NCBI GenBank assembly: GCA_008694505.1
Contig: VZDJ01000216.1
Location: 1,509,762 to 1,573,761 of the forward strand
DNA: 64,000 nucleotides
Source of the DNA: Cyanoderma ruficeps
Taxonomy: Eukaryota; Chordata; Aves; Passeriformes; Timaliidae
Reading direction: 5' to 3'
Every line of letters begins with the position of its first letter. Position 1 is the stretch's first letter. Below, piece by piece: positions 11,401-21,448 of the stretch. The position numbers were made by a program, and so were the translations under genes. Under the pieces are notes generated by a model that did not search any database, was not told the DNA's origin, and saw only the letters and a program-made list of their open reading frames with translations.

Positions 11401-14400
11401 TGACCACCAAGTCCTGGGAGCAAAGTACTTCTCATCCCAAAGATGCCTTTACCTTTCGAGGCAGTGCTTATATGGGGATCCAGACCTGCTACTCTCCAGT
11501 CTGCCCAGAATTTTGGACACCAAGCACCCCGAGCACCCTGAGATCTGGCCACCAACCTGTTACATCCCCACTGCCCAGTTCCCTTACACCATTTCTACAA
11601 GGAACAATCCAATTTTCCTCCCACATGGAGAAATCAATCAGTGGGTGTCATGACAGCTAATAATTTCCAGTTACCTTCTTCCCTGCACATTGAATTCAGA
11701 CAGAAGTACATAAATACCATTTGGGTGACTATTATTAATGCTTGAACCTGCAGCCTAATGGTTGCTCGATGCTGGCAGGTTTTCTAACCCTTCACCTCCC
11801 CTCTCCATCATCCTGGATACCTAAAAATTTCATGTTCTGTGGTGCTGATTAAGACAACTCTTCTGTTCTCAAGCCTTGAATGTTTACATAAATAGACACT
11901 TTAATGCATTTTGCCAGCAAGACTTCCTTTGACTCCTTGGCAGATGGTTGATATTTCCATGCTGCAGCAGCTATTAGATCGTAATGTTACCAGTGACAAC
12001 TCTACATCATCTGTACCCTGCTCTCTCCTCTGCAGCAGGATGTACCAGGAATTCAGCCTGAGATACTGCCATGGGCTTAGGCTGCTCCTGTCTCCTGCAG
12101 AAGGAGTTTGCCCACCTTGGCTTGGGGGCACTGTGGCTTTGTGGATCCCTACAACCTGCTGCTGTAGCTGGGGGCCCTCCACTGGCTGCAGTCGTGCTGG
12201 GGGGATGTCAGGCATCACCTTATCCCACGACCTTGAAAAACTGCCTCCCATGGATAATGAGCTTTTCTCCTTGGGTGCTGTCCCAGAGAGTCATTCACCC
12301 TTGTCACCTCTCCAATTTGCTCTTAAAAATTAACAAAAGGCTCCCCACAGGTCTGAACCAATTCTTTCTTCCTCCTTTCAGAGACACCAGGGATTTGGAT
12401 CAATCTAGATCCAAGTCCACACAAGACCCAGGCAGGGATTTGAACCCACTGCAGCTTTGGGGAGGCCAGTGAAGGACTCTCCAGTCTCTTTCTTGTTATG
12501 TTAACAATGGCAAAACACCGCAGAGACGGCGGCTGAAATTCAAGTGCTATTTAAACAAATGAATATGTAAGATATAGTTCATACAATGCGAGTTCAGACA
12601 AGGAAACTCGGAACAGCCAGGAAGCTCAATATGAACCAGATTTTAAAAACAAAAACAAAACCCCAAAGCCCTTCCTCAAGGAAGCCCTTGCCGAATTCTT
12701 TCCCCTGCTGAGGAGTCCAACATCACGCCTCATACTAAAGCCTTTGCTTTTCACTCCAAGAAAGGACTTGGAGGAAAAAAAGGAAAATAAAAGCAGCACA
12801 TTATGGAACAGAGCCTGGCTTACAGCCAAGGCTGAGGGGAAAGCAGCACAGAAACCCTCTGGTTTAGCAGCACATTTTACTCCTGCTCTATGGCAGAACA
12901 ATCTTTTGCAAAGCCCCAGCTGTTTGAACCCGCAGTGCTGCAGAGGCTCAGCTTCCCCAGGGCGAATCAGTCAATTGGTTCAACAGTGTATTTAAAATCC
13001 CCCCGAGTCTACCTTTAAATCACATTTATATTCCTCTACCCAAAGCTAATAGTTTCTACCTGCATTTTGCTTCATCTCTATAGAAAAACAAGCTATTTAG
13101 CAGCCATATTAATAATACGTGGCAATCTGGTTGTCATTTCCATGATGGAAAATTTCACACTGCTGCCCAGCAGCCGCGACGTGGCGAGTGCTGTGAGCAC
13201 CTCACGCTGCGCCGCCTCCCTCCCACTGCACTTGGAGTCAGGAGAACAGCAGGAGCGGGGTCTGGATGGGTGGGGTGGGGAGGAAACACAGAATTACACC
13301 CAGTCAGGTGTACCTACGGCTCAGGCATGTGCAGGAGCCACGTGGAAACGACCCGGTGCTGAGTGAGAAAGTCAGTCAGCTCATGTCAGATGGAGCTTAG
13401 AGGAGGAAACCCAGCTCTTGAAGCCCCAGCCATGTGATGGTAAAATGCGTGTTGACAATTTACTGTGGAAGGTGGCCTATGGAAAAGAGCTTTTGGTGGA
13501 AGAGGAGCTTCATCCAGCAGCCCTGGCCATGGGTGCTCAGTCTGGCCAAGTTGACTGATGGGTGAATGCAAATAAACAGCAGAATGTGGGGGCCAGTGTT
13601 TTCAGCACCCTCCCAATTGCCACTCATTTGTATGTGCCTTCAGAGAACCACTGTCATCTTAAACATCCCAACCTGGCCTACTCCAGTTGCCACATCTGTT
13701 AAACAAGGGACTGAAAGGTTGTTTCAGGTCCCTCCAGGCTACCTGTCCCAAGGTGAGATGTCAAACCTCCAGAGGAGCAAACTTTTCTCCCTGGCTATCA
13801 GGAGGATCTCAGCTCACCAGCTCCTGTCTTGAAGTCCAGGATGCTCTGTTGGTCCCAGAGCTGCTGAATCCCACCCAGCATTGCTGGGGGCAGATGGGTG
13901 GGCAGAAGCCTCTTCCTTCTTGAGTAACCTCCAGTCTGTCCTTCCTCTCAGAGAGGAGCAGCCCCTCAGCCAAGGGGCCGCTAAACAACACAAGGTTTTG
14001 ACATGACCCTAAAATAGGCCCTTAAAATATTTACCCTAATATAGCCCACTGTGCCCTGGGCTGGATATGGAAAGCCCAAGAGGTAAATACTGTCTAAATA
14101 AGCAGAGAGCTTAATATAGAAAGTCATGGAGTCAAGTGCTCTTCAAGCACCCTCACGTCTTTGCAAACATCAGTCAGTAAAGATAAATTTGACATGGTTG
14201 ATCACTCACGCTTTTAGGAAAAGCTCTTCTAAAAGAAAAAAAAAATCACGTTTCAGTGTTTATAATCTCTGTAGGAAGGACTGGTGCAGCATTTTTCCCC
14301 TCTAATTCCTGCTCTCATAACTGTCAGATTATGAAATTGCCAACTCTAAGCCTTCCGAGGTTACAAAGAAACACCTCTCTGTTCTGTGCCGCCACTTGGA

Positions 14401-16298
14401 GCAGATGAACTAATAAAAACAAGCTCTGCTATTCCCTCCAAATGCCTGGGAGAAAGGAATCTGGAACAGTAGTAGCTTCAAAATACCATTAAAGAAAGCA
14501 ACCACCTACAGTGTCTGGAGTCCCCCCACGCTTATCAGCTCCCTTCACCCTTGTTACCCAAAAACCACATAAAAATCTGCCTCTTGTCATCCAGATGTTT
14601 GCTGGGACTCACCACTGGCCAGGGCAAAAACCAGAAACCTCTTGCCCCACTTTTCCCAAGGCAGAAAATCAAGGAACTGTGTTGCACTTAGGGTGCTTGA
14701 TGATGGGAGCTTACTCAGCCACCCATCCCCAGATGGTTCCCCGGGTGGGAGCCCACACCAGCATCTCCCAAAGACGCTCCTGGTAAAGGGCAACAAGCTT
14801 TGACAATCTGCTCCTTGGGCAGTCACAGCAAAAACACCGTGGATCTGCTTTCATCCTTCAGCCAAGGGAGAAATAAGTGTTTATTGGTTTCTGTGAACCA
14901 CCGCCTCCCAGCTTCTTCAGAGATGATCTTCCCGAGATCATTAAATAAAGGTGGAATCACTCAAGCTTCCCCGCAGAGCTCCTACCAAGGGCAGCAAATG
15001 AAGGTGAATCCAGCAGGATTTTGGAGTGTGCCACTGTTTAATGTGTACTGAAAACAACACTTAGCCAGCCAGACTGCATCAGGGCATCAGGGGGAAGGTG
15101 CTGGCTGGAAGGGACACATTGAGCACAGCCACGTCTCCCTGGCACTCGGTCACTGAGGCATTAATGCCACAGGATGACAGGGGAATTGGGAGTTGATCTG
15201 CAGCCACCACCACTTCCACTGGGAGCCAGGGGAGAATCACCTCTGTGTGCAATCACGAGCAACTGAGCAAACACGAAATATGCCAGGAAGGGAGAAAAGT
15301 GGAATCTCGACTTGAGATGCAATGAGCTCCCAGCCAAGACTGCTGCTGGCACAGGGGTGGCTGTGTTTATCTGGGAGGACAGAGCTCTGACATCCCAGGA
15401 GAAGCAACATGCTGAGAGCTCTCAAGACTGGGAGGGGTCTGTAACAAGGTTTTGCAGCATCTCTGCATCCCCACCCATAAACTCATCACCCCAAAGGAAG
15501 CGTGTACCTGCAGCCCCAAGACATGTTGTCCTTGAGGCAGGATCAAGGGCACCATGTCAGGCAGGCCCCAGCAGCAGCCACAAAAACCATGTGAGGCCAC
15601 AGCCTGCAAAGCCTCCGAAAGCAGAGTTCTTGTCATCCTCATGGAGATGTTTCAAGAGAAACATGGCAAGTCCTTTTCTTAATGACTATATATAGGGAAA
15701 GCTCTGCTAGGTGACAAGTGGTGAGAACCTGGAGCAGAGGCAGTCTCTTGCCTGCAAGGACTTAGATAATTGAATGAAGGAATAGCCAGTGAAGAGTCTA
15801 TTTTGAACTCATCATGCTGCTGCTGGAGCGTTCAGTGAGGAGGCAAAGCCATTTGGTACCTCCTCTCCAAGGAGTTCAAATTCAATAGGGTTCCCTGCCT
15901 GCAGCTGCACTGACCCCAGAGCCCACAGCTGCCGGCAGTACCCCAAGCCCTGCCAGGCCACACTGACCTGGTGGCAAAGGGCTGCTTCCTCTCCTTGGTC
16001 CCCTCACCACAGAGCCCAGCACCACCTGGTGCTGCCCAGGGGACAGTGGTCTCAGCATGGTGCTGATCATCCCTGGCAGGGCTCGGATGCAGGAGCTCAC
16101 ATAGCCAGGTACCAGTCAAGGTGATCGCTGCAGCCTGGAAATGGGCTCTGAGGAAAAATCCTGCCTTATTCCATTCTGTGACCCTTCCCAGAGCATTCCA
16201 GTGTCTCTCACCCCAAACCATCCTGCCAGCAGCTGGATTCGGACTCATAACCCCACCCACCACCCCTCTGCACCAGGAGCTGCCAGGACAGCACTCAC

Positions 16299-16663
16299 CT
16301 GCTCGTGGTACTCGATCCCCATGCTGAGCGTGTTGATGAGAATGGCCACCATAATCCCACGGCCGAAATATTTGCTGTCCACAATCTTGCGGAAAGTCTC
16401 ACACACCACGTGCCAGAAGGCCAGCACCAGGTGGGCTCTCCTGGCCCGGGCTCTGCCCCTCTGTGGGTCCCGCTGGTCGCTGTAGTGGGCGTCCTGTGTG
16501 AACTCATAGACCCCCTCACTGTCCGAGTCGGCCGTCTCATTGTCCGACAGCTCGGCCTCGCCCGCCAGTGCCGTGAGGCAGTAAGGGCAGCTCTCAGGGC
16601 TGCAGGAGCCACCATCCAGCTTGGTGCAGGGGCTGGAGATCTTGCAAGAGCTTTGGCAGGGAC
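16299..16663 (-). CDS. CACNA1G: CACNA1G exon 9: C-terminal I-II loop and domain II S1
   Basis: A 365-base exon (2 + 121 codons), with a CATTTCAG acceptor and a GTGAGTGCT donor. It starts with the cysteine-rich patch [12 protein letters not shown] and S-C-P-Y-C. An acidic segment follows ([21 protein letters not shown]), then an arginine-rich stretch (R-G-R-A-R-A-R-R), and finally the cytoplasmic lead-in and IIS1 ([26 protein letters not shown], given here by residue). It ends at E-Y-H-E-Q in phase 0. The [11 protein letters not shown] patch is a strong alpha-1G marker. The arginine-rich part is more variable than the flanking regions. Confidence 0.97.
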
Positions 16664-18006
16664 CTGAAATGCCAGCAGAGCAGGGAAAGAGCAGCTCATC
16701 AGCTGAGACAGGGGGCTGCAGGAAGCAACCCCCCACTCCCTGTTAGCACCGAGCCCTTGGCCCTGAGATGACAGGCATTTCCTAGTGGGTAAAGGGCTTC
16801 TGCTGGGTTAAAACCTGAGCTCCTCAAGTGCCTTCTCTCTGTTTATGAAACTCTCTTTGCTGCCCCGAGACAGATACCACCCCAGCCGTGGACCCTGAGC
16901 ACACCTCATTACATCTCTAGCCATTACAGGAAGGAGGAAGCAATCGGTTCCCCAAGCCCTGGCATGCTCCCGGCTGTAATTAGCAGGAGGACTGTTAGCA
17001 GCCTTCTTTCCCATTCCCTCTGCTGATGCTCCACTAGCTATCCTCTCTGCACTTTGGCCTCCGTGGCAGCTGCCAGGTGTCTCTTGGGTGAAATACCAGT
17101 GGGATATTCCCCGAATTTCCCACTAGCTGACTGCGAGGAGAGAGGCAATGTGTGTGCCTGACTCCTGCACAGCAGCACTCAGCAGTGAGAATGCAAACCC
17201 TGTGCTAAACCAACTCAGAACCCAGTCCTGTGTGTTCAGTTTCGGCAGTGCTGGGCTGGAGGCAGGATTTGGTCTCTTCCCTGCACAACTCGTGGCTGGA
17301 AAGGTCAATGTCACTGCAGTGGGGTGGAAAAGGCACTGACTGCCTGGGAAAGCTTGGCCAAAAACCTCTTGGAGGCTGAGAGTGTTTGGACCTGAACTTC
17401 CAAATTTCAAGATGTGGAGGGGAAAAGAGCATCTTGCAGTGAAGATAAGAAATCCCTGATCCGAGAAAGATGCATTCAGTGTCTGACTCTTACAGGCTTC
17501 CTAAGCAAATCACAGATTTTTAATACTCAGCATCTGTGATTCCCCTTGAGCACTCACACAGAGCAGGCACTCAATCTCCCTGAGCCTTGAGTCCCACAGG
17601 AACTACACAGTGCTCAGGGGTGTGATAGGACTCAGGTCTGGAAGGTGTCCATCTGCAAGCTCTAGCTGATTTTGGGAATACAGGATTTGGGAAGTGTTCC
17701 CTGTAAAGGGTTTGGGAGTGGAGCGAAATCATGGAATTTTGTCCTAATATTTAATTTAAACCCACCCTCTGCAAATTTTAAAGCCATTCCCTCTTTCCTG
17801 TCACTATATGTCCTTGTCAAAGTCCCTCTCCAGCTCTCTTGTACTTGTCTAATCTACAAGATGGGGATTGTAAAGAAAATGGATTCACTGAAAACCCTCA
17901 TATCCCTTGGATTATTGCAGGTATGAAGTCTGGGAGGTTGAAAACTCTGTCCTAAATTTGGCTATAAGAGGCATTAGGTAGGTCAGAAGATTCCTGTTCA
18001 TCTCAC
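16664..18006 (-). other. CACNA1G intron between the candidate microexon and exon 9
   Basis: 1,343 bases with a GTGAGATGAAC donor at the high end. The only recognised content is the CR1 fragment at about 17740-17853. If the candidate microexon is skipped, the intron runs 16664-18138 (1,475 bases). Confidence 0.8.
17740..17853 (+). repeat. CR1 LINE fragment
   Basis: The plus strand reads CCTAATATTTAATTTAAACC, then AAAGCCATTCCCTCTTTCCT, GTCACTATATGTCCTTGTCA and AGTCCCTCTCCAGCTCTCTT. This order matches the 3' untranslated part of avian CR1 elements as I remember it. Neither end of the element is present, and it looks diverged and inactive. Confidence 0.85.
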
Positions 18007-18051
18007 CTGGAAAGCCATCGCCTTTCTCTGTAACATGGACTGAAAAGAACC
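18007..18051 (-). CDS. CACNA1G: Candidate in-frame 45-nt cassette exon of CACNA1G (exon 8A)
   Basis: On the gene strand an 18-base T/CT tract and a TTTTTGCAG acceptor sit just above 18051, and a CCAG|GTGAGAT donor sits at 18007. The 45 bases enter in phase 1 and leave in phase 1, matching exon 8's end and exon 9's start. They contain no stop and would insert G-F-F-S-V-H-V-T-E-K-G-D-G-F-P after L-E-T-Q-S-T. The intron separating it from exon 8 is only 87 bases (18052-18138). The CTCTCTCTCC run in front of it resembles PTB-binding tracts near neural cassette exons. I do not recall such an exon in the mammalian gene, so it may be lineage-specific or unannotated. Seen: splice sites, phase, open frame. 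Inferred: use in mRNA. Confidence 0.6.
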
Positions 18052-18138
18052 CTGCAAAAATGGAGAGAGAGAAAAAAAATTAGGACAAAATTGTATTTCT
18101 GGAAAGCAGCCCCAGATGTAGATCCAACCCCAGCTCAC

Positions 18139-18949
18139 CTGTGCTCTGTGTCTCCAGCAGCTTGTGCATGGTGCTGTACGGCCCCGGAGGGATGTTGAGG
18201 CTTGTCAAGGTGCTGCTCCCAGCACCCACTGCTGCCTCCCCCAGATTCTTCTCTTTCAGCACCTCATGGGAGGTGCTGGAGTGCACTGTGGGGTACACCT
18301 TGCTGCCCACCACATTCTTGGGGATCCCTTCTGGGCTCGGCAAGCCGAGGCTTGGCTGTGTGAGGGACGAGCGGTAGCGCACTGGCTCAAAGTGACAGTC
18401 AGCGTGGTAGATGCTGTGCACGGACTCGGTGTTGCTGGGAGAGGCACTGGGGGTCCCCAGGGAGTTGGGGGCCGAGGGAGGGAGCATCAGCCGGTTGGTC
18501 CCGTTGTGGAGTGAGCTGGTCTCCACATCGCTGATCTCCGGGCTGGCGCGGGGCGCTCGCAGGTTCCCGTTGCCCAGGTGGTAGTGGTGGTGGTGGTGGT
18601 GATGGTGGTGGATCAGGTGGTGCACAGAGGATCTCTTCCTGCTCCGGCGCTTCCTGGCGCGCCGCTCAGCCCCTGCCTTGCTCGTGGGGCTGCTGAGGAA
18701 GCCCATCCTCACGCCTGCTGCCCTGTAGGCCTTCACCAGCTGCTTGCTGCCTTTCCGGGCAATGTAAACCAGGTACTTGAGGAGCTCATCGTAGCAGCTG
18801 CCTGGCTCTGAGAAACTGGCAAGGGTGCTGGCGTTGGACAGGTAGCGCACGCGCTGCTCCTTCATCAGCTGGCTCTCACGCTGCTTTGTCTCAGAGAACT
18901 GCGTTGCTATAACCACCAGGCACAGGTTGATCATGAAGAAGGAGCCCAC
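18139..18949 (-). CDS. CACNA1G: CACNA1G exon 8: domain I S6 end, gating brake and most of the I-II loop
   Basis: An 811-base exon (270 codons + 1) from a CCCCTTAG acceptor to a G|GTGAGCTGG donor. The first codon is GTG ([18 protein letters not shown]), the cytoplasmic half of IS6. Next comes the post-S6 helix [17 protein letters not shown], which is the gating-brake region of Cav3 channels and sets activation voltage and surface level. Then follow [15 protein letters not shown], a basic segment ([11 protein letters not shown]), the nine-histidine tract, and a serine/proline-rich stretch with A-E-S-V-H-S-like Y-H-A-D-C-H. It ends at [21 protein letters not shown]. The loop segment between the histidine tract and Y-H-A-D-C-H differs from what I remember of human, as expected for the variable part. 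Confidence 0.98.
18584..18610 (-). repeat. CAC/CAT trinucleotide repeat coding nine histidines
   Basis: Nine consecutive histidine codons (eight CAC, one CAT) lie in exon 8, flanked by H-H-L-I and Y-H-L. A histidine-rich patch here is a shared trait of T-type channels. The near-pure CAC run makes it a coding microsatellite prone to length variation. A possible metal-binding role is inference only. Confidence 0.9.
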
Positions 18950-20566
18950 CTAAGGGGACAGGACATCAGCCACCTCAGTGTGGCTGTGGCATCCCACAGA
19001 TCTGCAGGGCACAAGGAATGGGGGCAAACCCCAGCCAACCCCACCACCCACCTGTGTCACCCAACGGGACCACTGGCCAGGCTGACTCACCTCCGGAGCT
19101 CCCGCCCCAGAGACTCCCACGCCAGCCCTCCGTGGAGGACGTCAGAGATCAAAGACGAGAGAAGATTATTATGACAAAAATTTCTCGCTCTTTTGAGATG
19201 GTGTTTTTCTCTCTCCACAGACAGCGGTTGTAATTATCACAATTAGTGGCATTACGATGAATGCACTGAGCCTTCCTGATAGGAGAGGTTTTTTTCTGCC
19301 AGTGTGTGGGCAGCTTGTGAGCAGATCCCTTTCCCCTGCTAACGGGATTTGCGGGTGACTGTTACGCAAGGGCATCAGCAGCCTGTACCCACAGCTTGGA
19401 GATTTTCTTTCCAACCAGGGTTTCATGAGGTTCTGCCTTCTGCAGAGCCCAGCCTGGATCACAGGGAATTACTGACGTGCTAACGGGCTATCACACACTG
19501 CTAACGTTACTAGCACGGCATCTGGAAAAGTACTGCTTGCTCTTCCTCTTCATCATCTTGGGGAGGCTGAGAGCAAGGGTTTGTTTCTCTCTTGGGGAAG
19601 CGAATAGAAAAAAACAACATAATGGACTAAACAACCATCTACTTTCTCGTCAGGGTTTCAGTCCTGGTTTGATGAGGAGCAGAAATCCCCTAATGACACA
19701 GTTAGGCACAATGACCTAACTGACTATGTGCAGCTATTTTTCTGGACTTAGACCAGTTGCGTAGCAAGACAAGGACTCATCTCACTTAGCTACATCTGAG
19801 TGAGGCACCTAATGATCCTTTAGAGTCAAGAGAGAAATAGGCGCATCAAGTCTGCAATGCATCTAATTTATTTTGGATGTCTACCTTCAGAGGAGATGAA
19901 TCACCCCCTTAAAGCACCTATTTTTCTCCCTTGACGATAAAGGGAGTCTAGACAACGAGCTCAGCCAGTCACTGTAGACAATTCTGCTTGCATAGATGAA
20001 GCCCATCATGGAGCCCACCCCACAGAAACCCTTTGTTGGCTCCTTTGTGGGTGGTCTCAGATGATGTTGTGAAGTGTGGGTGGGCCGTGGGCAGTAATCT
20101 CTTCCCTCCTTTCTAAACGTGATCTCTGAAGTTTGGGACTGTTTTCCCTAAACATCCCCACTGCACTAAGGACCCAGCCAGATGGGTTCTTCAATGTGGA
20201 GGAATTTTTTGGGCCCTTTCTGGCACTCAGAAACTGACCGGGTGAAATTTGCCTGCTTTAAAACTTAAATTCAAGGTGGCAAGCAATAGAGAGAAGCTTG
20301 GAGCATAAGGAGAGAAGTAGTAGAAGCAACAGCAACAACAGAAGTGTATCTACCACCGCTTGAGCACATCTTTCTTTCCTTCCTCGTGTTTGCAGCAAAA
20401 TGCAGCTGCATCACAATTCCATAGAGAAGCTGTGCTTCTCTCAGCTGGCTGGTTGCTACTTCAGCTTTTATATTCACTGCATCCTCTGCTCTGTCCCTCT
20501 AGGTGACTCCACTCTGCTCTCTCCAAATGCCAGGAGGACCCCCCCTGCTCCCCTAAGGCGACTTAC
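18950..20566 (-). other. CACNA1G intron 7
   Basis: 1,617 bases with a GTAAGTCGCC donor and a CCCCTTAG acceptor. The low-coordinate end (about 19020-19150) is GC-rich with several CpGs. About 19150-19290 is AT-rich with TAATTATC and CAATTAG motifs, resembling a conserved non-coding element. No exon or transposon was recognised. Confidence 0.85.
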
Positions 20567-20659
20567 AATGATCAGGAGGATGAAGTAGATGAAGTTGTAG
20601 AAGGAGTGGGCATCCATGACAAAGTACATGATGTCCACCCAGCCTTCCAGCGTGATGAC
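20567..20659 (-). CDS. CACNA1G: CACNA1G exon 7: domain I selectivity filter and S6 start
   Basis: A 93-base phase 0/0 exon (31 codons) between a TCTCCACCAG acceptor and a GTAAGTC donor. It encodes [16 protein letters not shown], in which the glutamate of T-L-E-G-W is the domain I member of the E-E-D-D selectivity ring of T-type channels. It continues [15 protein letters not shown], the start of IS6. All residues agree with my recollection of alpha-1G. Confidence 0.98.
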
Positions 20660-21156
20660 CTGGTGGAGACAGGAAGGGAAAACAAACTCCTCAAGGCTCA
20701 GTTACAACGAAGTGCACAGGCAATGTTTCTTCTGGCTGGGTCATGTCTGACACCCCATAGTAGGTCTTGGTGCAGTACAAGATGCTGAGGAGCCAACTCC
20801 TCCTCCTCCCAATGCCAACAGCCACATTGCCAGCTGCCCAGGCTGAATCCAGCCCCTTTCCAGCTGGACTTAAGGGCCACTAGTGCATTTTGCAGAGAGA
20901 AGAGCAATCTCTAGGCTCTCCCCCACAGAAGCATCATCAGACTGCACACCCACAGGGCTTTTTCCATGCATGTGAGGTGGAGACGTTCTCAAAACAGGCA
21001 TCATATTGTATCCCTAACACTTTGAGCACCTGTGCACTACTATATGAGTGCTCACAAGTGCAAAACAGCCGCCAGGAGTGCAATTACACAGCCCCTGGGA
21101 ACATGCTGGGGGCAGGACCTGCTGTCACCTTGTGACACTTGGCAGACAGGGCTCAC
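20660..21156 (-). other. CACNA1G intron 6
   Basis: A 497-base intron with a GTGAGCCCTG donor and a TCTCCACCAG acceptor. Nothing else was recognised. Confidence 0.9.
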
Positions 21157-21448
21157 CTGAAATATTGCGATCCAGGCATAGCCGATGTTATCAAAGTTGA
21201 TGGCTCCCTTGAAGGGGTTGTGCTCCCCAGCAGAGCAGTTGGTGTAGTACTGGTTCCAGTTCACACAAGACGTGTTGGTGGTGTCGTTGTAGGAATAATA
21301 ATCCAGGGTGCACTCCAGCCCCTCTTCCCTCCGCGTTGGGATACTCCGACAGTAGCGCATCCCGTTCTCCCGGGGCTGGGAGCAGATGAAGGGATTTTCA
21401 TCCTCGTTCTCTGTCTGGTAGTACCGCTCCAAATCCACCGTGTAGGGG
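21157..21448 (-). CDS. CACNA1G: CACNA1G exon 6: domain I extracellular turret and pore helix
   Basis: A 292-base exon (1 + 97 codons) from a GACTCTTTCAG acceptor to a CAG|GTGAGC donor. It encodes the long extracellular loop after IS5: [19 protein letters not shown], then [11 protein letters not shown], a variable stretch (about residues 36-60), [22 protein letters not shown] and the pore helix [15 protein letters not shown]. Potential N-glycosylation sequons are visible at N-D-T, N-T-S and N-C-S. Several cysteines fit the disulfide-linked turret of Cav3. The variable stretch is charged (T-R-R-E-E-G-L-E) and differs from the glycine-rich human segment. Confidence 0.98.

Larger units (their letters stand above)
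2078..16298 (-). other. CACNA1G intron 9 (14.2 kb)
   Basis: The second-longest intron in the window after the open-ended intron 1. I see no second gene and no recognisable transposon in it. Noted inside: a short A-rich tandem duplication near 2549-2591, RFX/X-box-like palindromes at 3368-3380 and 7437-7450, a possible frame-shifting cassette exon at 8367-8409, and an AT-rich, homeobox-site-like block near 10250-10420. Many short open frames occur on both strands, but none has consistent family similarity or paired splice sites in the channel frame. Confidence 0.85.

Noticed and set aside
16051..16069. RE1/REST-like half site (CATGGTGCTGA)
   Set aside because: Only one half matches; the second half and the spacing do not fit the 21-base RE1 consensus.
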